The translations under genes were made by a program, and so were the position numbers. Positions 1 through 10,770 of a DNA stretch of 64,000 nt are shown here, piece after piece (the first letter of the stretch is position 1; each line of letters opens with the position of its first letter). The stretch is from Volutella citrinella (lineage: Eukaryota; Ascomycota; Sordariomycetes; Hypocreales; Nectriaceae), in contig JAWZSP010000005.1 in the NCBI GenBank assembly GCA_034401135.1, positions 2,728,001-2,792,000 on the forward strand. The letters are read 5' to 3'. The notes under the pieces are model-generated. The model saw nothing but the letters and a program-made list of their open reading frames with translations, was not told where the DNA came from and searched no databases.

Positions 1-1522
1 GTGGCCACACGTCGCCCAAGGGCAAGCCACACCGAGGGGCCCAGCCACAACGGGATACCCTCACAGCACTTCTCTCCAGTGGAATTCTGAGAATGAGAAA
101 ATGGCAGAGGAAGCCTTTTGCAATCATCTTGACAGCAAACCTGCCCGGTACCATGAGGGAAACGGATTCACCCCAACCTTTGTTTGGGTCCATAATGTGC
201 TTTTGGGTCCATAGTCTCAATGTTGCACTTCATTTTGGCACTGCTTGTTGGTGGCAGAAAGAGCTGTGATTGGCTAGAGATCAACCCAAGGCTGATATGG
301 GATATTTCTTGATGAATAGATGCCCCTTGGGGTAGCAATGTGCTATTGCACTGGGCGACCATTGGCCTGGCGGCTGTTGAGAAATTGGACATGGACAGTA
401 CACCCAGAAATAGCGAGGTCAAGCTGAAACTCGTGAACCACACTCCAGATCAGAGCATCTCGCCGGTACCCCACTTTGGATTGGAGCCTGGCTTTTTGTT
501 GGTGTGGCTCCTGCGGGGCGCTCAGTACTTAGCTGGATGCAACGCCTCAGCCTGCCTCTGGACATTCCGAGATGACTCGCATGGCTGCAGCCGCCTGGTA
601 TCATTGACGGGATATCAGAATAGTAGTGCCGGGAGCATAGTAGTAATCAATACCAAGGAATCTGTAGTAATTGCTCATCACAGGCGTACAGTGCTAGTAG
701 CTTACGATGGTAGGTCCTACTTAGCCATAACGCCACCTCGCACCGCGCTTTTCTGTCATTGATGCTCTGCTGCACGGGTCAGACCAGCAGTTTCTGTGCT
801 GACGCGATTCCCGTCGCCTTGACCACGGCTCTTGGCTTGGCTGCCTTGCCTTGCCGTGCTTCGCCTTGCCTCAAGTTTTCTAGCTCAGGCCGCTAGACCA
901 AATTCTGCTGGGCAAGTGACACCCTCCGGCTCACGTGCTCCTCTCCCTGCGCGCACGCGGGGCTAGCGCTGCATGACCTTCCTTCCGCCTCTGAGCCTCT
1001 GCAGTCAGGACTGAGTTGCCAGACGGCCGTGAATTCACCATCTCTTCCTACGTCCTTGGAGGTTTTTCGTCGGGGTCTGGCCTTGACCATAACGGGATAA
1101 TCGCAGAAGGCTTCTCTTCTTACATCTACCTTGCACTCTCTGGCTCGTTTCCCATCCCGACCCGGGGTCCTCCGAGTTGTTCGGCCACTCTTTCCGCGCT
1201 CGCCGATAGCGCGCCGCTTATCGCGGGCCCTCTGTAACTGCTTTGGCCACCCCCGGCCGGGCTCCAGCCAGCTGCGTTCGCTCTCAAACCTCCAGCACCA
1301 ACGCCAACCCACCTGATGACAACGAGTCGACGACCCGCTTGCTCTCACACTTTCATTTTCTTCGCCGCCTGTCTTCGTCATCCATTTTTCACCTGCGATT
1401 CAACTGCCCTGCGACTTTGTAATGTGAAAAGGAACCGCCTTGCGATTTGAGTGCTAAGCGCCTCGTTTGACTCGCTGCCGCGCCCTGCTCCCCACCACCC
1501 AACATCGCATCTCCGTCGAGAC
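1..1522. other. Leader and promoter side of the SNF2 gene; no supported gene
   Basis: I see no convincing coding region here. The open frames on both strands are short, low in complexity or lack an ATG. The minus-strand frame at 168-443 looks faintly like a signal peptide but begins at GTG and matches nothing I know. From about 1120 to 1520 the plus strand becomes C/T-rich, as is usual in fungal core promoters and 5' leaders just upstream of a start codon, which fits transcription towards the ATG at 1523. Confidence 0.5.
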
Positions 1523-4500
1523 ATGGCTGCAAATGGTAAATCTCCTCCGCCCAAGGCACACATAGCATCTGTGCTCTGCTCCCCTTGGGCGCACAATTGC
1601 AGTCCCCCTTGCTGCGCAAACCATCTTCGTTACTAACTACTAACGCCATCTTCTACAGGCCGTCCCCCGGGCGCTGCTACCAGCGTTCCGTCATGGGATC
1701 CCGCAGCCTTGCTGCATCCAAACCGCCGATCACCTGCAACTCACGACATGACATCCCCCGCCGCTCCACCATCTTCATATCCCCGAGGCCCTCCCCAAGG
1801 CTACCAAGACGCCAACATGAACAACAACCCAGTTATCTTTCAATTTTCCAGCCCGACCGAGCTCGCGTCAGCGGGTCCGTCTAGTCGAGCCTCTACCCCG
1901 GGGAGTGTTCATGCTGGCGAAACAGGCGTCGGAGGCTGGATTGAGCGCATGAATAACGTTCAACATCGTTCAACAGTGCCGCAACTAAAACGAAGACGGG
2001 TCGAAGAGCTCGGTGATTCACAACAACAAGGGTCTAACAGGCCCATACGAAATGGCACAGGTCTTCTCAGCGAGTACGTTAAGGACAGGCGCAAAGAAGC
2101 AAACGGATCTACTTCGTCCCAGGCTGCGACAGTTGATCTGACCAGTGGTATGAACTATCAGGCTCGCCTACTGTTAACATGGCCATGCTAATATCTACAA
2201 GGCACCGATGACGACATCGTCGAGATACAAGACCCCCGTGATGAGGAAGTGTGCTATGGCATGATCAAAGCAAACCTGAATTGCGACAAGGTGCCGTCCC
2301 CAAAACCCGGGATGCAAAGTCTCTGGGGCCCAGGATACTGGCCGGGGATTAAGGTGGTGCTGAAGCGGCAGGTTGGGGATTCGTCAATGAAGATTCAGGC
2401 TTATGATCACACGCGACAAATCATCGGTCTTGTTGAGACATCTGGTGCTCGCGCCGTTGCTCCTCTGCTTGACTCTAACATCAAACTTCGAACGGAATGC
2501 CGGATTCCGCCGCAGCCTAAGCGGCCAGGTGAAGAACCCGGACAGACTACTTCGAGGTCATACGCACTTGATATCGTCATGTATGGGCCTTCGAGGTTCG
2601 CCCGGAACGTCGGTGCGCACCTGGCCAAGTACAACCTGAAGCTGCTGGCCCCATACCTTGTTCAGAAGGGCATCCGAGTCCAGAACCCACACGTAATGGA
2701 GTACCGCCCTCCACCCCCACGGACGTACCCAGCAGAGGGTCAACCATCCTACAACCCCCCGCCTACCACCCGGACCGTTGAAGAGATTCGATCAGAAGTT
2801 ATGGGCGTGTTCGACTCTCTGACACGGAACGAAGACCTTGCCGAACTTGACCCCGTCTCAAGCATCACGACGCCCCTACTCAAGCATCAAAAACAAGGAT
2901 TATATTTTATGACCATGAAGGAGAAGCCCCGCGAACTTCAAACACAAGAGAAAAACATGGTCTCGTTTTGGCAAAATAAGACGGGTCCTGCAGGCCAGAA
3001 GCTTTATTTCAATGTCATCACCTCGCAAGCCCAGGCCAAGCCACCAAATGAAACGCGTGGTGGGATCCTTGCTGACATGATGGGCCTCGGAAAAACTTTA
3101 AGCATCCTCTCATTGATCGCCAGCACCACAGACGAGGCCATCCAATGGGAGCAGCTGGCGCCTGTTCAGCCAGAGGTGCCCGAGATGAAGCCGTCGAGGC
3201 ATGATGCCATCATCCCCCAACGCAGCTTGGACCTGACCCCTTTGGAACGAAATGTGAAAGCAACCCTGCTCGTATGCCCCCTCAGTACGGTCACGAACTG
3301 GGAAGAACAAATCAAACAGCACGTCCGGCCCGGCACCATTAACTTTCACATCTATCACGGCTCCAACCGGATCAAAGATCCTGCCAAGCTCGCCGAATTC
3401 GATCTAATCATCACAACCTATGGCTCCGTTTCGAACGAGCTCAGTTCTCGACGAAAAGGCAAGGATGGCCTGTACCCTCTGGAGCAGCTGGGATGGTTCA
3501 GGATCGTACTGGACGAAGCGCATATGATTCGTGAGCATTCGACATTACAGTTCAAGGCAATATGTCGTTTGCAGGCGGATCGGCGTTGGGCTGTCACTGG
3601 AACGCCGGTCCAGAACCGGCTGGATGACCTGGCCGCGCTTTTAGCATTCTTGCGCCTTCATCCCTTTCATGATCGAGGAAAGTTTCTTCGCTACATCGTG
3701 GAACCATTCAAGGCGTGTGATCCGGAAATTGTGCCGAAACTGCGGGTCCTGGTGGACACCATCACTCTTCGCCGACTCAAGGATAAGATCAACCTGCCTC
3801 CGCGAGAGGATCTCGTCATCAAGCTGGACTTCACACCCGAGGAGCGAAGCATTTACGACCTATTTGCACGAAACGCACAGGACCGAGTCAAGGTGCTGGC
3901 GGGTACTGGACAGGAGAAAGCACTTGGTGGCAACACTTATATCCACATCCTAAAGGCCATCTTGAGATTGCGATTACTCTGTGCGCACGGCAAGGACCTG
4001 CTTAATGAAAACGATCTCGAGGCTCTCCAAGGAATGTCTGCCGAGATGGCCATCGACATTGATGATGACGACGACGACGATGCTAAGCCCTCGCTTTCAG
4101 ATCAGAAGGCGCACGAAATGTTTTCGCTGATGCAAGAAACGAATAATGATGCCTGTATTGATTGCAGCCGAAAGTTGGGCTCTAACGAGAGCTCCAATAT
4201 TGAGACTGAGGGCCAGGACGACGTCCTCGGATTCATGACGCCCTGTTTCCACGTCATCTGCCGGTCGTGCATCAAGGCTTTTAAAGAACGTGTGAAGATG
4301 GCACTGATGCCAGGGCAGGCCAGCGGCCCCTGTCCGGCGTGCAACGGCTATGTCAAGCCCGCCTTTGTGCAGCTTCACCGCAAGGAAGTTGACGCAGAAC
4401 ATGATGGGCCTGCCAAGTCGCGGTCGAAGCAGGGCGGAAAGCGGCTTGATAAATATGACGGGCCTCACACCAAGACGCGGGCGCTGGTCGAGGATTTGCT

Positions 4501-5017
4501 GAAATCCAAAGCTGCCAGTGACGCGAACCCGAACGAAGCTCCATTCAAGTCGGTCGTGTTTTCGGGATGGACCTCACACCTAGACCTAATCGAGCTTGCG
4601 CTCAACGCCGTGGGGATTTCTTTCACTAGATTAGATGGAAGTATGACGCGCATTGCAAGGACTGCGGCCATGGACAAGTTCCGCGAAGACAACAGCGTAC
4701 ACGTTATCCTGGTCTCGATCATGGCGGGTGGCTTGGGCCTCAATCTTACCGCGGGCAACAATGTCTATGTGATGGAGCCACAGTACAACCCGGCCGCAGA
4801 GGCTCAGGCTATCGACCGTGTCCATCGACTGGGTCAGAAGCGCCCCGTGCGTACGGTCCGGTACATCATGCGGGATAGTTTCGAGGAAAAGATGCTGGAA
4901 CTACAAGAAAAGAAGATGAAGCTGGCCAGTCTCAGCATGGACGGTCAGAGCAAGGCTCTCGACAAAGCCGAGGCTGCACGACAGAAGCTTATGGATCTGC
5001 GCAGCCTTTTCAAATGA
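1523..5017 (+). CDS. Rad5/HLTF-like SNF2 family ATPase with an embedded RING finger
   Basis: The model joins 1523-1535, 1659-2147 and 2202-5017 and gives about 1105 residues. The first intron has a perfect TACTAAC branch site at 1631-1637. After a disordered N-terminus, residues about 190-330 resemble a HIRAN-type DNA-end-binding region, although a diverged one. The SNF2 ATPase core follows, with Walker A GLGKT near residue 460 and DEAH near 604. A C3HC4 RING finger (CIDC, CFHVICRSC, CPAC) lies at about 817-880, preceded by an acidic run of Asp. The C-terminal helicase lobe ends with RVHRLGQ near 1036. A RING inside the ATPase core is the hallmark of Rad5/HLTF/SHPRH proteins, which remodel stalled replication forks and ubiquitinate PCNA in the nucleus. 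Family membership is secure. One-to-one orthology with yeast Rad5 is inferred, since fungi carry several paralogues of this type. Confidence 0.9.
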
Positions 5018-5773
5018 GTGATGAAAATACGCGATAAACATATATGGAACATTGCTTTTTGTCTTTTCCTTTTTTGGTTGGGGGGAGGAAGTACTCATTG
5101 GAAGGGAGTTTTGGGGGGTGTCGCAATCTGTTTCCTGCTTCATTCCCCTCTAAACCGTGGGCTCAACTCTTTTGCGACAAGGGATATCTATTTGGGTTGG
5201 CTCTTTTTTTTTTATCATCTATTTCCTGTTGCAAAAAAAAGGGGGGGTATCCTGCGTTGCATTTGCACCGAAATGTGGATGCCCGGCGGATGCTCTGAGC
5301 GATGCATTCAGGCATTTGGGACTATCTTATACCCAGGCTCTCACGAGATATTTGCTAGGTGGGCGGGGAGCATCATACACCCTCAGGGCATGATTCAGCA
5401 TGACAAGAGCGACGATTGCTGGCGTGTTTCGCCCATCATCTTAGGTTTACAAGACTTCCTCTCCTTTTAGGTTCCTCTTTTGTCCCCCTCTTCAAAACTA
5501 GCCATCTGGAGAAGCTGGCCAAGCAGTCTTATTGCCCATGATACAATGAAAAATATCCGAGAAATTATCAAATGCCATTCAATGAAGACAAAATAAATCG
5601 AAATTCGGTGGTATCTAACCTGATGCTTGTCTCTCAAAAGCAAAGCCGCTCTCCCCAACGCCTCAGTTTTGAAAGCCCCATGAACCAGCATTGCGCAGTA
5701 ACAGCATCACCAACATCCTATGCAACGAAATGGTCACTTCATCAACTCCGGGCTACACTCGTGTCTAACTATA
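5018..5773. other. Convergent 3' intergenic region
   Basis: This lies between the stop codons of the SNF2 gene (+) and GCP2 (-) and should hold both 3' UTRs. It contains T and A homopolymers (for example at 5205-5213 and 5235-5241). I see no conserved coding frame. Confidence 0.6.
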
Positions 5774-8709
5774 TCACAGTGCCGAATCTTCTTCGTTGCG
5801 TAGGCCTGCATACTCGGTGCCTTGATTGGCGGTGCTCAAGCGGGCGCAAAGACTGAGCAGGGCGACCGTCTCTGTGGCGGCGTAATGATTGAGGGCATCG
5901 AGCAGGATCTGCAGGTGGCGGCTGAAGTTGGCCTCCCACTTTCGGATGAGCTCCAACAGGTTATCGATGCGGGCGTCGGCCTCGGCACCGGGGGCCGCCG
6001 AGGCCGTGGATGAGTCGTGGCCTGGGTTGGGCCGCTGTGTCGACTTGACTGCTTGGAAGCGCTTCCACTGCTCGGGCGTCATTGTAGGAGGGCGTGTGTT
6101 GCCGGTGAGGTCCGGGTCCGACTTTTCGAGCTCGCGGGTGAGATAGTTTGTGTAGGCAGCGAAGATGGTGCACGTCTGCATGAGCTTGGAGTGAATCTGT
6201 CGTCGAACTGTGTTAGCGAGGACGGGAAGAGAAAAGGAGAAGTAATCGCAGCGGGGTGAGGGGGCAACGGCTTACACGGAGGAGTTTGCTGTTGGTCAAC
6301 ATGCACTCCTTGAGGCAGGTGTCGAGGAAGTCGACGTGATCCTGCATCAGTTCATCCACGGTGCGCATGAAGCCGCCGCCCGAGGAAGCATCTCCAGAGT
6401 TGCCGCTCCCCTCCTTGGTCTTCAGGCGTGACATGAACTTGGTCCAGTTGGGCTCAATGACCTCGGCCGTGCAGAAATAGAGCAGCTGCTGTACAAAGAC
6501 CAGCATGCGGGCGCGCAAGGTCCAGACACGGCGCTTCCAGATCTCGAGGCCCCGCGACGGGCCCTTGTGGCTCCAGCTGATGCCGCGGGTCTGAGTCTGC
6601 CATGTCACAGAGAGCTGGGACTCGAGATAGCGCAGGGACAGGAGGTATCGAAACAAGGCCTGGTAGCGCCATACCGTCTTGCGGCTGATGACGAGGGACA
6701 CGGGGAAGGGCACCAGGTAGTCGAGCTGCAACGACGTGAACCCCGTGGCGTTCTTGTCATTGTCCATGGACATGTTGGAGGCCAGGGGTTGGAGAGACTC
6801 GCCCTGTTCGATTCCGGTGATGTTTACGACGCGCTGCAGCGCCTTTGTCAGGGTGATTTCGTTCATCTCGACCTTGACGTCCTCCTTGAAAGGGTCGAGC
6901 GAGACGATGCTGCCGGGCTGGCGCAGCACCAGGTCGAGCAGCGACTGCAGCTTGCCCGTGTTGACGGCCTTGACGGGCTTGCGCAGCTCCGACGCGCCCA
7001 ATTCGAGGAAGTAGGAGAAGTAGTCGGACGGGTCGAGGAAGAAGTAGTGTTTGAGAGAGCGCAGGCGGTCGGGGAGGGCGTGCGTGGTGAGGAGGAGGCG
7101 CATGAGCGACTCGTTGGCGTGCGCGTACGCATTGTTGACGTTTTCGAGGAAGCGGCTATCGTCGAACGAGGCCGGCACATCCTTGACCACCTTGCTGACG
7201 TCGACGCCGCCGCACTCGCGCACCACGTTGAGGTATTTGCCGGCCAGCAGCACCTTGTCCTTGACGCCCTCGAGCTGGGGTGGCACCTCGTTGTCGAGGA
7301 TCGTGTACCGGCGCTCCCAGTACTCATCCGTGTAATCCTGCTCCAGCCGCTCTCGCTGAATGCTCTTGGACTTGATGAGAAACTCCGAGTGAGGGTCGTG
7401 AATGCCGCCATGGTGAAGCCACTCGTTGAGCATCACCATGTAGGGTTTGCTGGCATCTCGCAGCAGGCCGGTCAGGAGCTCTCGGGCGGCCGGGTCGCCT
7501 GACAAGGACTCGAGCCGTTTTGTGACCATGCCGAGCACCACGCCCCCCTTGCAGATTTTCTTGCCCGTCATGTTTCCCGGCATGAGGTCTCCTCCTTCGC
7601 GAAGATTCTCCAGGATGTTGTCGTAGTCATCCGCGTCGTCGTCGTCGTCATCCTCGTCGCTTTCGTCATCGAGCAGGGCATTCTTCTTCAGCAGCTCGTG
7701 GGCAAGCGAATAAAGGTGCAGCATCATCTTGCTCGTGGGTATGGTGTGGACGTTGAGCACGTGTACCGTGAACGTCTCGCTCGTGAGGAGCTGCGTCTCA
7801 AGCTGGGCTATCATTACCAGATAGTCGTCGAGGAACTTGCGGACCGAGGCACACAGCGCATGGTTGACGGCGCCAAACTCTTCGCGGCTCTGGACATCGA
7901 CAAAGGCTTCCAGCGCCGAGTAGTAGGTGGCCATCTTGAGCATGGAGAGTGTGATATCCTGCAGGCTGGGGTCAAGGCCTGGCAGAATCCTGAACGAGGG
8001 GCCCGAGAGCCGGTCTCTCTCTTCTTCGGGGTTGTATCCCTTGGCAAACCTGATGTACTGGCCCTCGTAGCCCATGAGTACAAACAGCAGGTCCTCGACA
8101 ATGGCAGCTTCTTGGAGCTCCAGGCTCAGCTCGCCCAGCGGTTTCGGCTGCGGGGCCTGCGGCACGGTTGAGGCCATGGGCGGGATCGATACGCGACAGG
8201 CTAGGGGCGCCGTTGTGTGCGGCAATAGTGTGACTTCGGGGTTCCATGGTTCTATGCGAGGAGAATAACTGTAAGTCATGACAACGGGAACACGGCAGTG
8301 GGCGCACTGGGAGTCGTTCCATACCTTGGGGCGTCTCGACACGCGATTCCTTGGGTCTGGCTTCGGGCGTCTTGTGTCGCGGGGGATGGGGCTCTCTCCT
8401 CTCTGGCACTGCAGCTGCGGCCTTCCTCTGGGGACTGGAGGTACGCACTCGCTCAATGCGGCCCTCGTAGGTGCGCTCGACGACTCGGCGCTCCTCGACG
8501 TTGCGTGTGGTGGTGGCCGTAGTGCTGGCGCCAACACGCGGGTTGCCCGAGGCCGTACGCTTATGGTTCATGCCTGGGTATGCACCTGGACGTGGAGACG
8601 GGCCCTTGCTAGGCTCGGAGCGCTCGCCCTTGAAGCTGTCACCAAGGCTGACCGGGGCGCGGGGTCTCTCTGCACGGCCGGTGCCGTTCGGTCCCCCGGG
8701 GGGTGACAT
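5774..8709 (-). CDS. GCP2: Gamma-tubulin complex component 2 (Spc97/Alp4 family)
   Basis: Transcription order is 8709-8325, 8251-6276 and 6196-5774, giving about 927 residues. The N-terminus is basic and disordered. The GCP N-terminal domain begins near residue 178 with IVEDLLFVLMGYEGQYIRF. A run of Asp/Glu follows near 325. The C-terminal domain includes CMLTNSKLLRIHSKLMQTC near 775, a junction that is only restored when the 79-nt second intron is removed and that matches GCP2 rather than GCP3. GCP2 pairs with GCP3 to form the gamma-tubulin small complex that nucleates microtubules at the spindle pole body. Both introns carry a closer AG that would break the frame: 17 nt upstream of the used site in intron 1 and 11 nt upstream in intron 2. 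The ATG at 8709 is the first that suits the frame. The gene is head-to-head with PUP2, 728 bp apart. Confidence 0.92.
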
Positions 8710-9437
8710 GCTGGGTCGACAGGGCAAGGGCGGGCCTACATGAGCAGACGGGGCGGGGCAGCCAAGCGAGGGGTACGCCGTAGGGTTGCTGTGAGTTGTA
8801 GCGAGCGGTGATGCTGATTTTGGTGGTGTTAGGCGTCGACGTCGGTGTTGGTGTTGTACCAAGAATAGTCGACTGGCTGCCAGGAACCCACAGCGCGACG
8901 TGGGGTTGCTTGCAGGGGCGTGTCGCGCGTTTGTTTGCTACGGAGCTACGCTGGCGGCAGAGCTCTTTATCCACTGAGCGCTTGCTTGAATTGAGTGCCC
9001 TGAGCTGCCCCCCCCCCCCCCCCCCCGCTTCCAAAACCCGTTGAAACAAGTGGCGGTGCGGTCGCGTGGCGGTGCAGCCTTGGTGCCACAGCCAATGGCA
9101 GCATCCCCCCCAGTGACAGGCAGGACCTTGGCCAGCTTTGGCTGGGTAGCCCACTGAAGCTCGGCGAGGCTACAGCACTACTACGTAGGCCCGGTGCTTG
9201 CCTGGCAACCTTCTCAACTCCCGCCCGTCCCATCACCAAACTCCACCACAGCTCAAGCCCACACCCGATCCCGCGATCCCCCAAATCGTCGCCTCTTCCG
9301 CTCGTCCCTCACCGCCAGAAAGCTTTCAATTCCCATCCCCCTTCCGCTCTGACGCCTCTTCGCCTGTCAGAAGCCCCGGCCTCCGCCTTCGACCAACCTC
9401 GCAGTCCTTGCGCCCAACGCATACACAACCGCCAACA
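8710..9437. promoter_or_regulatory. Divergent promoter region between GCP2 and PUP2
   Basis: This 728-bp head-to-head interval must hold both promoters. It contains a run of 19 C at 9008-9026, a TACGGAG motif at 8939-8945 and a C/T-rich stretch running into the PUP2 ATG. I cannot point to a specific TATA box or factor site. Confidence 0.55.
9008..9026. repeat. C19 homopolymer
   Basis: There are nineteen consecutive C on the plus strand, within the GCP2/PUP2 divergent promoter. Runs of this length vary by slippage and are prone to sequencing error, so the exact count should not be relied on. Confidence 0.95.
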
Positions 9438-10335
9438 TGTTTATGGCAAGATCGGAATACGGCATGTCATTCCCCGGCCCAGGTTGATGCATCACAGTGA
9501 ACCCCTTTCGCTAACACATGCCTCTTTCTCTTGCTGTAGACCGGGGCATCAACACCTTCTCCCCCGAAGGCCGTCTCTTCCAGGTCGAATACTCCCTCGA
9601 GGCCATCAAGCTCGGCTCTACGGCCATCGGTGTCGCCACCTCTGAGGGTGTCATCCTCGGTGTCGAGAAGCGTGTTACCTCGACCCTGCTCGAGACTTCC
9701 TCCGTTGAGAAAATCGTCGAGATCGACCGCCACATCGGTTGTGCCATGTCCGGCCTCCAGGCTGACGCCCGCTCCATGGTCGAGCACGCCCGCGTCGAGT
9801 GCCAGTCCCATGCCTTCAACTACAACGAGCCCCTCCGCGTCGAGAGCACCACCCAGGCCATCTGCGATCTTGCCCTGCGCTTCGGCGAGGGTGCTGACGG
9901 CGAGGAGACCATCATGAGCCGTCCCTTCGGCGTGGCCCTGCTCATCGCTGGCATCGATGAGGACGGCCCCCAGCTGTTCCACGCCGAGCCCAGCGGCACC
10001 TTCTACCGCTACGACGCAAAGGCCATCGGCTCCGGCTCCGAGGGTGCCCAGGCCGAGCTGCAAAACGAGTACCACAAGGTAGGTTGTGTCGTCTTGGCCC
10101 CGCCAACTCCCATCTCCCGCTCCAGAACACGCCGTTGCTGACCATTACCGTGCCTCTGCAGTCCCTAACCCTCGAGGACGCTGAGACCCTAGTCCTCAAG
10201 ACTCTCAAGCAGGTGATGGAGGAGAAGCTAGATGCCAAGAATGTTCAGTTGGCCAGCGTGACCCGCGAGAAGGGCTTTAGAATATACACTGATGAAGAGA
10301 TGGCCACCGTCGTGGAGCGGCTGCCAGCCAACTAA
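9438..10335 (+). CDS. PUP2: 20S proteasome subunit alpha-5
   Basis: Exons 9438-9462, 9540-10078 and 10162-10335 give 245 residues, the normal length. The mature N-terminus reads [19 protein letters not shown] and runs into the RLFQVEYS signature of alpha subunits, which gate and shape the outer ring of the 20S core in cytosol and nucleus. To join Tyr8 to Asp9 in frame, intron 1 must start at 9463 with GC, not GT (donor GCATGT). Its branch site GCTAAC at 9510-9515 and acceptor TAG at 9537-9539 are ordinary. The nearby GT positions at 9466 and 9483 both break the frame. Intron 2 is a standard GT-AG intron. The last residues, with a run of acidic and basic side chains, match alpha-5. The identification is very secure. 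Confidence 0.95.
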
Positions 10336-10770
10336 AGGGCCAAGACACCAATCAGGAAACTGGAAGGGGAGGGGATCAAATGCATAACAAATAGACACGA
10401 ATCAACTTTTGCGGATGCACAAGCGGCGGTGTTTGCGCCGCCTTCTGGGAGGACTGCACGGATTGTAATCGAAACGTATACCACCGCCACCTCCAGTGTC
10501 ATGTAACATTAGTAGCAAATTTTACCCCGAAAGAAGACTCCGGGAGAGTTCGGTTCCAACCAGCCGCCCCTCGCTTTGGTTTTGTTTTGTTCCGATCCAA
10601 TCGTGCCGCCTGCTAACCCGCTCCGAGAAATCACCCCCTACCCCCCAGATACATTGTATACCGTCCATATGTGCAGCAGAAGTTTGCAGGTTCATAGACT
10701 CGTCTCGCATTATTAAGGCTTTCCTCTCAAAGCTTTCGGCTACGCCCAACTGCCCTCTCCATATATTCCA
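10336..10770. other. Convergent 3' region of PUP2 and the Zn2Cys6 gene
   Basis: These are 435 bp between two stop codons on opposite strands, presumably both 3' UTRs. I see no coding frame or RNA gene. Confidence 0.6.

Noticed and set aside
168..443. Possible secreted peptide on the minus strand
   Set aside because: The start is GTG, not ATG. The hydrophobic segment is weak and the rest is not protein-like.
340..762. 140-residue plus-strand frame near the left edge
   Set aside because: It has no domain or splice context, and it overlaps minus-strand frames of similar quality.
6567..7502. 311-residue plus-strand frame over GCP2
   Set aside because: It is antisense to conserved GCP2 sequence, and its composition (Val, Leu, Glu, Arg, His) is typical of a shadow frame.
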